A DNA stretch of 12,924 nt from UBA8886 sp963578705 (GTDB taxonomy: Archaea; Thermoplasmatota; Poseidoniia; MGIII; CG-Epi1). This document shows, piece after piece, positions 1-5,961 of the stretch. The number at the start of each line of letters is the position of its first letter. Position 1 is the stretch's first letter. The notes beneath the pieces are model-generated. The model ran no database searches and had not been told where the DNA came from. It worked only from the letters and a program-made list of their open reading frames with translations. The stretch is from assembly GCA_963578705.1 (NCBI GenBank), contig CAUZDT010000034.1, positions 1 through 12,924 on the forward strand, given 5' to 3'. Both the position numbers and the translations under genes were made by a program.

Positions 1-597
1 GAGGTCGCCGCGGAAGTGGGCGCCAGCGCCGCCGAGAAGGCACGGCAGGCGGGGGACGCCGCCCGCGAAGGCGCCGGCGTTGCGGCCGGGATGGCGGTCG
101 AGGCGGCCAAGTCCGCCGCCGGTGCTGCCGAAGGTGCTGCCGTCGCGGCGGCGGGGGCAGCTGCCAGCAGGGCGGCCGCGGCTGCCGAAGCGGCGGCTGG
201 TGCGGCGGCAGCCGGCGCAGCCGCAGTGAAGGGCGGCGCCGAGGCGGCCGGCCGCAAGGCGGGCGCGGCGGTCGCGGTCGCGCACGACAAGCTCTGGCCG
301 ACGTATGGCGTGATGGTCGCGGCGATTGTGGGCAAGGCACTCGCCAGCGCTGCCGGCAAGGGGCGCGACAAGGTTCTCGACGACGAATGGTTCCGGGGGC
401 AGGTGGTCAACCGCACCTGGGAGCTGCTGCCGCTGCCGGTGCGACTGGCGGGCAAGGGCACGCTGCGCTGGGAGCAGGTCATGTTCAAGCTGCGCGACCA
501 AGTGCTCGCCACCGACGAGGAGGCGATGGCCGTCAGCAAGCAGGACAAATCGCTCATCCGCTCGGCCATCGGGATGATGCTGGGCCGCAAGGGGTGA
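1..597 (+). CDS. Alanine-rich protein of unknown function (5' end beyond window)
   Basis: The frame is open from the first base, so the N-terminus probably lies outside; the first in-window start is GTG at 16. From that GTG, 193 residues are visible. Roughly residues 1-90 are low complexity, mostly Ala with interspersed Gly, Glu, Lys and Arg, and are predicted by eye to form long Ala-rich helix. Residues about 95-193 are normal in composition, beginning near LWPTYGVMVAAIVGKAL (a weakly hydrophobic helix, possibly membrane-associated) and ending in a basic KQDKSLIRSAIG...GRKG tail. No signal peptide or catalytic motif is seen. The stop at 595-597 lies inside the open frame of the downstream ABC ATPase, so the two are probably co-transcribed and may be coupled. 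I do not recognise the family; a role beside the ABC exporter is only suggested by position. Confidence 0.6.
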   Translation, partial: EVAAEVGASAAEKARQAGDAAREGAGVAAGMAVEAAKSAAGAAEGAAVAAAGAAASRAAAAAEAAAGAAAAGAAAVKGGAEAAGRKAGAAVAVAHDKLWPTYGVMVAAIVGKALASAAGKGRDKVLDDEWFRGQVVNRTWELLPLPVRLAGKGTLRWEQVMFKLRDQVLATDEEAMAVSKQDKSLIRSAIGMMLGRKG

Positions 598-655
598 GCC
601 GCTGCCGGCGCTGACCGTCCGCTCGCTGTCGAAGGCTTACGGCGACGTCAAAGCG

Positions 656-1300
656 TTGCGCGACATCTCCTTCAGCGTCGAGCGGGGCGATTTCTTTGGA
701 TTGCTCGGCCCCAATGGCGCCGGCAAGACGACACTGCTGAAGGTGCTGACGGGGCAGATTCGCGCCACCAGCGGCGAGGCGGAGGTGCTCGGCCTGCCGG
801 TCGCGCAACAGCCGCTTGAGGTACGCAGCCGCGCTGGAATCGTCCCGGAGCAGTCGACGCCCCCCAGCTTCCTGACGCCGCGCGAGGTGCTCGAGCTGGT
901 GGTGGCCGTGCGGGGTTGCGAGGTGGACGTCGAATGGTGGCTGGAGTTTTTCGAGTTTGAGGAGTCCGAAGGCCGTATCTGCCGCACGCTTTCGCGCGGG
1001 CAGCGGCAGAAGGTGCTACTGGCGGCGGCGTTCATCGCGCAGCCAGAAGTGCTATTTCTCGACGAGCCGTTCATCAACCTTGACCCGCTGGTGCAGGCAA
1101 AAGTGCGCGACTGGCTCGGCGAGTATGTCGCCGGGGGTGGGACGGTGTTCCTGAACACCCACATGCTCGAGAACGCTGAACGGCTCTGCAACCGCGCCGC
1201 GATAATCCACCGCGGCCGCATCCGCTCACTCATCGAGCTGGAGCAGCTGCGGTCACAGAGGACAACGCTCGAGGAATTGTTCCACGAGATGGTGGCGTGA
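656..1300 (+). CDS. ABC transporter ATP-binding protein (ABC-2 / export type)
   Basis: Nucleotide-binding subunit that would power the permease encoded next to it. Counting from TTG 656, Walker A GPNGAGKT is at 18-25, the Q-loop Gln at 66, the signature as LSRGQRQ at 112-118 (Arg for the usual second Gly), Walker B VLFLDE at 132-137, D-loop NLDP at 141-144 and the H-loop His at 169 in NTHML. All catalytic elements are present. The start is a problem: the same frame is open from 578 and encodes PALTVRSLSKAYGDVKAL just before TTG 656, which matches the normal first strand and A-loop Tyr of this family, yet no ATG, GTG or TTG lies there, only CTG at 602 and 611. The protein therefore very likely begins upstream of 656. 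The stop overlaps the permease GTG by 4 bases. Substrate unknown. Confidence 0.9.
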   Translation: MRDISFSVERGDFFGLLGPNGAGKTTLLKVLTGQIRATSGEAEVLGLPVAQQPLEVRSRAGIVPEQSTPPSFLTPREVLELVVAVRGCEVDVEWWLEFFEFEESEGRICRTLSRGQRQKVLLAAAFIAQPEVLFLDEPFINLDPLVQAKVRDWLGEYVAGGGTVFLNTHMLENAERLCNRAAIIHRGRIRSLIELEQLRSQRTTLEELFHEMVA

Positions 1301-2727
1301 ACCGGCTACTGCTCTGGCGCATGCTGCAGGAGGAGGTGCGGCTCAACAGCAGCTTCGCCAGCCGGCGCGGCTTCTGGCTCTTCCCGTTGCTGGTCGTCGG
1401 CGCGGGTCTGCTCGCCACCGCACTGGTGGCGAAGCTGACCGCCGGCGTGCCGTATCACGAGGTGCTGCTGGGGCTGCACTTCAGCTTCCTGTTCTACGGA
1501 CTCTTCACCGGCGGACTGGCGTTCTTCGGCAGCGACTTCCTTGAGCGCATCTTCGGCCACTACGCGCTGGTCACCAGCCTGCCCGAGACGCAGCCGCTCT
1601 CGTATCGGCGCGTTATGGGCATATATTTCTGCAAGGAGCTACTGTTCTACGCGCTCTTCACCTTCGCCCCGCTCACGCTCGGCGCACTGCTAGGCACCAG
1701 CTGGAGCTTCATCGCACCGGGGCGCATGCTGCGGCTGATGGTGAGCCTGCTGCCGTCGTTCTGCGCTGGCCTGGCGGGGGCGTTCCTGATCGCCAGCCTC
1801 TACCGCCGTTCACTCTACGTGGCGGTCGCCGGCGGGGGGGCGCTGCTACTGGTGCTCGGCGCGCTGCTTGTGGGCGACGGGCTGCCGCAGCTGGCGTGGT
1901 ATCTCGACGGCAGCCCGCCACTGCCACTCGGCTGGGGACTGGCGCTGCTGCCGGCGCTGGCAGCAGCGCTGCTGGTAGGCGAGTTCCACGAGCAGGCGCT
2001 GCCGCCGGTGCAGGGCTACCGCGAGCAGTATCGCGAGACGCTCGCCAGCAGCGAATGGAGTCGCCGCTGGGCCGTCCCGGCCGTCGTGGCGAAGGAGCGG
2101 CTCGACCTGCAACGGTCGCGGACCGGCATCAAGATGGTCTTCTCGTTCGCGGTGCCGCTGACGATGCTGGTCTTCGTCAACTGGTTCCTTGACCGAGGGT
2201 TGCCGCTGGAGGTCGAGTTCAACACCATTTTCTGGGGGGTGATGGTCGGCTTCTTCGGGACGATGCTCTATTCGTGGCTCAACACGATGGACGACAGCAG
2301 CTTCTACGCCACGTTGCCGCTGCAGGTGCCCGACCTAGTCCGCGCGCGGCTGGTGCTGTTCGGGACGGTGACGTGGTGGATTCCGGCGCTATTCATGGGG
2401 CTGATTGCACTCTTGAGCCGGGAGCTGCGGCTGCTGCCACTAGCCATCTTCGTGATGGCGGCGGTCGGCCTTTACATCGTCAGTTACACCGCCTGGATTA
2501 CCGGCCTGCGCACCAACTCGTCGCTCTACGACGCGACCATCTTCGCGCGCTTCTTTCTCGTGAGCGTCCCGCCGATGGTGCTGCTCGCCATCCTGAGCAT
2601 GGCGCTGGAGCAGGCGCTGCCGGTGGTGATGGTCGCCCTGAGCTTCACCTGCCTGGTGCTGCTGCTGGCAACACAGCTTTTCTACGGTCGCATCGAGCAT
2701 CGCTGGGCCGGCGAGGAGTTCGACTAG
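1297..2727 (+). CDS. ABC transporter permease, multi-spanning membrane protein
   Basis: A 476-residue integral membrane protein, the partner of the ATPase just before it. GTG at 1297 overlaps the ATPase stop (GTGA), implying translational coupling; there is no well-spaced Shine-Dalgarno sequence. By eye there are about 11-12 hydrophobic segments, around residues 26-47, 56-78, 109-133, 143-168, 172-193, 209-228, 280-298, 309-329, 343-365, 372-395, 412-430 and 435-455. The charged stretch before segment 7 (VVAKERLDLQRSRTGIKM, about 262-280) resembles the amphipathic coupling helix that starts each half of ABC-2 type exporters, suggesting an internally duplicated two-half permease rather than a 6-span one. 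No substrate-binding protein is encoded nearby, which favours export over uptake. The cargo cannot be deduced. An oligo-T tract follows at once. Confidence 0.85.
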   Translation: MNRLLLWRMLQEEVRLNSSFASRRGFWLFPLLVVGAGLLATALVAKLTAGVPYHEVLLGLHFSFLFYGLFTGGLAFFGSDFLERIFGHYALVTSLPETQPLSYRRVMGIYFCKELLFYALFTFAPLTLGALLGTSWSFIAPGRMLRLMVSLLPSFCAGLAGAFLIASLYRRSLYVAVAGGGALLLVLGALLVGDGLPQLAWYLDGSPPLPLGWGLALLPALAAALLVGEFHEQALPPVQGYREQYRETLASSEWSRRWAVPAVVAKERLDLQRSRTGIKMVFSFAVPLTMLVFVNWFLDRGLPLEVEFNTIFWGVMVGFFGTMLYSWLNTMDDSSFYATLPLQVPDLVRARLVLFGTVTWWIPALFMGLIALLSRELRLLPLAIFVMAAVGLYIVSYTAWITGLRTNSSLYDATIFARFFLVSVPPMVLLAILSMALEQALPVVMVALSFTCLVLLLATQLFYGRIEHRWAGEEFD

Positions 2728-2728
2728 C

Positions 2729-2736
2729 TTTTTTTA
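2729..2736 (+). terminator. Oligo-T tract after permease; may also be part of the Alba promoter
   Basis: Seven T's then A start one base after the permease stop codon, in an otherwise GC-rich sequence. Archaeal RNA polymerase terminates at such T-runs without needing a hairpin. The same tract is centred about 28 bases before the Alba ATG at 2761, the right distance for a weak box A driving a leaderless message. The two readings are not exclusive; the terminator reading is the firmer one. Confidence 0.5.
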
Positions 2737-2760
2737 GGCCCTGCTCGTGCGAGCGCTCCC

Positions 2761-3390
2761 ATGGCCGAAGAAAAGAAAGGCGGGCGCAAGCCCGACGAAT
2801 CCGGGAAACCCGCGCAGGGCGACGGCGGCGGCAAGAACGAAAAGCCGCGCAAGGACGCCGCCGACAATCCGCGTCGCGACGAGAAAACACGCCAGTCCAC
2901 CCACAGCCGGGGCAACGGCTCGCGACGCGACGCGAAGTCGCGCAAGGGTGGTGGTGGCAAACCGGGGCGCGACGACCGCGGTCGCGGCAAGCCGCGCGGC
3001 GGCCGGCAGCAGGGCGGACGCCCGCCGCACCAACGGCGGCACGGCGTGCGCAAGACCATCAAGAACGGGGTCGGGACGGTCTTCATCGGACAGGAAGACC
3101 CCTTCATCTATTTCCCCGACATCATCGCGCTCTTCGCCCGCGAGGACATCCGGCGCGTCGAGCTGCGTGCGCTGGGGCCGGCCATTTCCAATGCGGTCAA
3201 CGTCTCCGAGCAGGTGCGGCACCGCTTCCTGGAAGAGGCTAATGTCAAGGTCGCCAACGTCGAAATCGGCACCGATAACGCGGCGCGCTCATCAGGCAAG
3301 GGCACCTACCGCGTCAGCTTCATCCACATCTCGCTCGAGCGCGGTGCGGTCACAGCCGCGGACGCGGGCGCCGACGCAGCCGAAAACTAG
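2761..3390 (+). CDS. Alba-domain nucleic-acid-binding protein with long basic N-terminal tail
   Basis: 209 residues in two parts. Residues 1-102 are low complexity, rich in Lys, Arg, Gly, Asp and Gln with RG/GRG steps, surely disordered and strongly basic near the end (DRGRGKPRGGRQQGGR at 72-87). Residues about 103-194 are an Alba fold: GTVFIG strand, helix, VELRALGPAISNAV (134-146), helix with VRHRFLE, then VEIGTDN and YRVSFIHISLER strands. Alba dimers coat DNA or bind RNA in archaea. Odd: where Sulfolobus Alba has the DNA-contact, acetylation-regulated pair Lys16-Lys17 after IG, this protein has Gln-Glu-Asp (111-113), and the usual GRAISKA is GPAISNA. Canonical Alba is about 90-100 residues, so the tail doubles it. 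The gene stands alone, and its stop codon interlocks with the convergent aTrm56-HD gene. RNA binding is as plausible as chromatin. Confidence 0.85.
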   Translation: MAEEKKGGRKPDESGKPAQGDGGGKNEKPRKDAADNPRRDEKTRQSTHSRGNGSRRDAKSRKGGGGKPGRDDRGRGKPRGGRQQGGRPPHQRRHGVRKTIKNGVGTVFIGQEDPFIYFPDIIALFAREDIRRVELRALGPAISNAVNVSEQVRHRFLEEANVKVANVEIGTDNAARSSGKGTYRVSFIHISLERGAVTAADAGADAAEN

Positions 3391-4400
3391 AACTCGGCGA
3401 GGTCGCGCCCCAGCCGGCGCGAGACCCAGCGATGCAGCCGCGTGACGCGGCGTGCTGCCATCTCGAGCCCTTGCGATTGTAGCCACGCTATGCAATCGGC
3501 GGGCGGGCGGCGGCGGCTGCCGGCGTGCAGGTTGTCGCACGCCGCGACGACCCGCGCTTCCAGCGTGCGCGGCAGGTAGTCTCCGGGCGGCAGCCCCAGC
3601 GCACGCGCTTCGCGTTGTGGAATCCCGCCGCCGACATGGGCGCGGATGATGTGCGCCACGCCGGGGTGGAAGCCAGCTTCTGCGGCCATCACGGCGCCGA
3701 ACGCGCAATGCTCGACGCCGACGGCGCGGTTACGGCCGATGTCGTGCAGCAGCGCGCCGGCGTTCGCGAGCGCGACGTTGCCGCTCAGCGTGTCGGTCAC
3801 CGTGGCCGCCATTTCGGCGACGGCGTGGCAGTGCGCCAGCAGCGGCGCGGGCGAGTCCGCGCCGCCGTGCAATGCGAGGCACTCGTCGGTGGTCGGGATG
3901 GGCGCCAGCCGGCGGCGCTGCGCGCTCGGGTCAACTTGCAGGTCGCCATCGAGCTCTGGCTGCGCCCAGCGCGAGTCGAGCTCTGCAAGCAGGATTGCGA
4001 GCGCCGCCACTTCCGAGTGAGGCTGGCTGCCGACGGCGACGTTCCAATCTGCCAGCTCGAAGGTCCAGCGCGGCACCCGCTCGGCACCGACGATTACCAG
4101 CAATTCCCGCTCATGGCGCAGCAGCGGCGCCGCTTCGGCCAGCGGGGTGCCGAACATGGTCAGGTGCACTACCTTACCGCGCCAGTCGCGCGCGACCGCC
4201 CGCGGGCGGGTCGTGGTCGCGATGCCGAAGCCGCCGCCGAAGCGCTGCACGACGTCGGTGACCGTCACGACGACGCGAGAGTCGGGGCGGTGCAGCGTCA
4301 GCCCGCCAGCCCCGAAGGCGCGCGCGGTCAACGCGACGTGGGTCGAGATGCGCTTGTCCCGCTCCGGCCGGTGGCCGATGCGCAGGACGTGGGGCTTCAC
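3387..4400 (-). CDS. trm56: aTrm56 tRNA (cytidine-56-2'-O)-methyltransferase fused to a C-terminal HD domain
   Basis: 337 residues. The N-terminal part (1 to about 140) is the archaeal SPOUT methyltransferase aTrm56, which uses S-adenosylmethionine to make 2'-O-methyl-C56 in the tRNA T-loop: VLRIGHRPERDKRISTHVAL at 5-24, VHLTMFG at 78-84, and the knot region IVGAERVP (103-110), ELADWNVAVGSQPHSEVAAL (115-134). Stand-alone aTrm56 is roughly 170-200 residues. After a linker (about 140-170) comes an HD domain with His190, HDIG at 219-222, His231, His255 and Asp289 in VVAACDNL, a complete metal-ligand set resembling the small archaeal HDIG proteins. Metal-dependent phosphohydrolase activity is therefore likely, but the substrate is unknown. 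The start is GTG 4400, overlapping the DUF373 stop by 4 bases (GTGA), so the two form an operon. The methyltransferase call is secure; the meaning of the fusion is not. Confidence 0.92.
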   Translation of the reverse strand: MKPHVLRIGHRPERDKRISTHVALTARAFGAGGLTLHRPDSRVVVTVTDVVQRFGGGFGIATTTRPRAVARDWRGKVVHLTMFGTPLAEAAPLLRHERELLVIVGAERVPRWTFELADWNVAVGSQPHSEVAALAILLAELDSRWAQPELDGDLQVDPSAQRRRLAPIPTTDECLALHGGADSPAPLLAHCHAVAEMAATVTDTLSGNVALANAGALLHDIGRNRAVGVEHCAFGAVMAAEAGFHPGVAHIIRAHVGGGIPQREARALGLPPGDYLPRTLEARVVAACDNLHAGSRRRPPADCIAWLQSQGLEMAARRVTRLHRWVSRRLGRDLAEF

Positions 4401-5479
4401 TCCTCGCCCGGCAGGGACTGCTCCTGGCGGTCGCGAATGGAGTCGTTAACCAGGAAACCGATGAAGGCCCAGATTATGCCACCGAGGACATACTGCACCT
4501 TGGTCGAGATGAAGTCGCCGCGGACGAAGATATCATTGACTATTTCGACGAAGCCGGCGACAATTAGGCCGAGGCTGGTGACCGTGAAGAAGAAGGTCAC
4601 GATGGCGTAGTTGAAAGCTCCGTTCTGGAAGTAGCTGTCGATGCTGTGGCCGAGCTCGACAATCAGCAGTCCCGCCAGCAGCAGCGGCAGGACACCATCC
4701 AGCGACATGAAGCCGAGCACCATCGCCAGCATCCCCAGACTGGAGACTTCCTGCATTGCGTCAAGGCCGCGCGCAATGCCGATAATCAGCAGCAGCGCCG
4801 CGATGATGTAGGCGGTTAGCGAAATTCGCTCGCTGGTGCCGCTGAGCAGCTCGTGGTAGAACTTGCCAATCTCGTTTTCCCAGCCAGCCACCTTGATGAG
4901 CATATAGCCGCCCAGCGTCAGCAGTATGGCCCCGCCAGCAATCTCGCTCTTCCCCATCAGCGCCAGCAATCCCCAGACGGAGGCAGCAAGCGCCAGCGGC
5001 AGGATGAACTTGCGCTGGATTTTGGGGTCCTCCATCTTATGGATGATGGTGTAGAGCGTGTCCTCGATGGGGCGCGACTGCTGCACCACCACCTGTCGCG
5101 TCGAGTCAATCAGCAGCCGGCTGCGGATAATCGGCTCCAGTTCGCGGTCCTCGGCGCCGTCGCTCACAATCACCGCACGTGTGGCGTGCGTCTGCGCAAT
5201 CACCTGGTCGAGCGTGTTGGCAATCTTCATGTCCGAGCGGGTGCCGACGCGGACGTCGCCACAGATAGTCACCACCTCGACCTCGACGTCATCCTTCAGC
5301 AGCTGGTCGTAGACCCGTACCGCGGCGAGCATAGTGTTGGTGTCGCTCTCCTCAGGGTCGGCCAGCCCCAGTTCCTGCGCTGCGGCGAGGTTGGCTTCGC
5401 GCCCGATAACGGGGCTGCGAATACCAGTTTTGCGGCCTAGGTCGTTGTCGCGGTCTATCGCGAGAACCAGTGTAACCAT
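4397..5479 (-). CDS. DUF373 family membrane protein
   Basis: 360 residues from ATG 5479. The N-terminal soluble region (1-155) carries the DUF373 hallmarks: VLAIDRDNDLGRKTGIRSPV at 5-24, then IGREANLAAA, and later VVTICGDVRVG (69-79) and ATRAVIVSDGAEDRELEPII (99-118). The C-terminal half has six or so hydrophobic segments, near 157-175, 180-197, 219-236, 247-275, 290-313 and 326-345, ending in a short charged tail. The family is widespread in archaea and has no assigned biochemical function known to me. An in-frame GTG at 5494 would add 15 bases, but a TATA box at 5501-5509 puts the transcript start at about the ATG, so ATG 5479 and a leaderless message are preferred. It is first in an operon with aTrm56-HD, whose GTG overlaps its stop. 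Confidence 0.9.
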   Translation of the reverse strand: MVTLVLAIDRDNDLGRKTGIRSPVIGREANLAAAQELGLADPEESDTNTMLAAVRVYDQLLKDDVEVEVVTICGDVRVGTRSDMKIANTLDQVIAQTHATRAVIVSDGAEDRELEPIIRSRLLIDSTRQVVVQQSRPIEDTLYTIIHKMEDPKIQRKFILPLALAASVWGLLALMGKSEIAGGAILLTLGGYMLIKVAGWENEIGKFYHELLSGTSERISLTAYIIAALLLIIGIARGLDAMQEVSSLGMLAMVLGFMSLDGVLPLLLAGLLIVELGHSIDSYFQNGAFNYAIVTFFFTVTSLGLIVAGFVEIVNDIFVRGDFISTKVQYVLGGIIWAFIGFLVNDSIRDRQEQSLPGEE

Positions 5480-5500
5480 GCGCTTTCGAGGCACCCCCGG

Positions 5501-5509
5501 TATATTTAA
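5501..5509 (-). promoter_or_regulatory. TATA box for the DUF373 / trm56-HD operon
   Basis: Read on the minus strand this is TTAAATATA, an AT-only island in GC-rich surroundings. Its centre is about 26 bases upstream of ATG 5479, the archaeal box A to start-site distance, so the message is probably leaderless and begins at or next to the ATG. It lies back to back with the S6e TATA box 16 bases away. Confidence 0.72.
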
Positions 5510-5525
5510 CCATCTGCTCCGTGCG

Positions 5526-5534
5526 TTTTATATA
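5526..5534 (+). promoter_or_regulatory. TATA box for the rps6e-aIF2 gamma operon
   Basis: TTTTATATA matches the archaeal box A well. The expected transcript start, some 25-27 bases downstream (about 5555-5558), leaves a short leader of roughly 15-20 bases that includes the AAGGTG ribosome-binding site of rps6e. It also excludes the in-frame ATG at 5544 as a start. Confidence 0.75.
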
Positions 5535-5563
5535 CGACCCTTCATGAGCACCGACTCCCGTTC

Positions 5564-5569
5564 AAGGTG
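5564..5569 (+). promoter_or_regulatory. Ribosome-binding site of rps6e
   Basis: AAGGTG lies four bases before ATG 5574 and can pair with the CACCU near the 3' end of 16S rRNA. Together with the TATA position it fixes the S6e start at 5574 instead of the upstream in-frame ATG at 5544. Confidence 0.6.
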
Positions 5570-5573
5570 CAGC

Positions 5574-5960
5574 ATGGCGGAGTTCAAAACCATAATTTCA
5601 GACCCCAAAACGCGCAAGGCGTTCAACCACGCGCTCTCCGAGAGCGACTCGAGCGCGCTCATCGGCCGTTCCATCGGCGACGAGATTGACGGCATCTTCG
5701 TCAACCTCCCCGGCTACCGCCTGCAGATTACCGGCGGTAGCGACGGCTCGGGCGTCCCGATGCGCCCCAGCCTGCCGGGCGGGCGGCGGAAGCGGATGCT
5801 GCTCAGCCACTCCACCGGCTTCCGGCCGCAGCGACCCGGACAGCGCAAGCGCAAGATGGTGCGCGGGCAGGACCTCGGACCTGAAGTTTCGCAGCTGAAC
5901 CTGAAGATTATAGTGTATGGACCCAAACCGGTCGAGGAATTGCTCGGAGCGGAGGAATGA
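5574..5960 (+). CDS. rps6e: 30S ribosomal protein S6e
   Basis: 128 residues, the usual size for archaeal S6e, a small-subunit protein. The start MAEFKTIISDPKTRKAF is typical of the family, followed by IGRSIGDEIDG, LQITGGSDGSGVPMRPSLPG (about 46-65) and the basic GFRPQRPGQRKRKMVRGQ region that contacts rRNA. ATG 5574 is chosen because the family begins here, AAGGTG precedes it by four bases, and the ATG at 5544 falls before the expected transcript start. It is the first gene of the plus-strand translation operon. Its last codons, GAG GAA TGA, also carry the GGAGG that serves the next gene, which begins one base after the stop. Confidence 0.96.
   Translation: MAEFKTIISDPKTRKAFNHALSESDSSALIGRSIGDEIDGIFVNLPGYRLQITGGSDGSGVPMRPSLPGGRRKRMLLSHSTGFRPQRPGQRKRKMVRGQDLGPEVSQLNLKIIVYGPKPVEELLGAEE
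5951..5955 (+). promoter_or_regulatory. Shine-Dalgarno site inside rps6e that sets the aIF2 gamma start
   Basis: GGAGG lies in the last codons of rps6e, six bases before TTG 5962. This spacing is ideal and supports TTG as the initiation codon of aIF2 gamma over the in-frame ATG at 5917, which would overlap rps6e by 44 bases and add a non-conserved leader. Confidence 0.7.
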
Positions 5961-5961
5961 C

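Noticed and set aside
594..614. GTG at 594 overlapping the alanine-rich gene stop as the start of the ABC ATPase
   Set aside because: That frame hits a TGA at 612-614 and is not the ATPase frame.
2274..3242. Plus-strand open frame of 322 codons spanning the permease end and Alba start
   Set aside because: Out of frame with both recognised proteins and Arg/Ala/Pro-rich; a shadow of GC-rich coding DNA.
3525..4610. Long plus-strand open frame (361 codons) opposite aTrm56-HD and the DUF373 end
   Set aside because: It is antisense to two recognised genes, has Arg/Ala-rich composition without family motifs, and is explained by GC-rich codon bias.
5480..5494. GTG 5494 as the DUF373 start
   Set aside because: It lies upstream of the transcript start implied by the TATA box at 5501-5509; ATG 5479 also matches the usual family beginning.
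5917..5961. ATG 5917 as the aIF2 gamma start
   Set aside because: It would overlap rps6e by 44 bases and add a non-conserved leader; TTG 5962 has GGAGG six bases before it and matches the family N-terminus.
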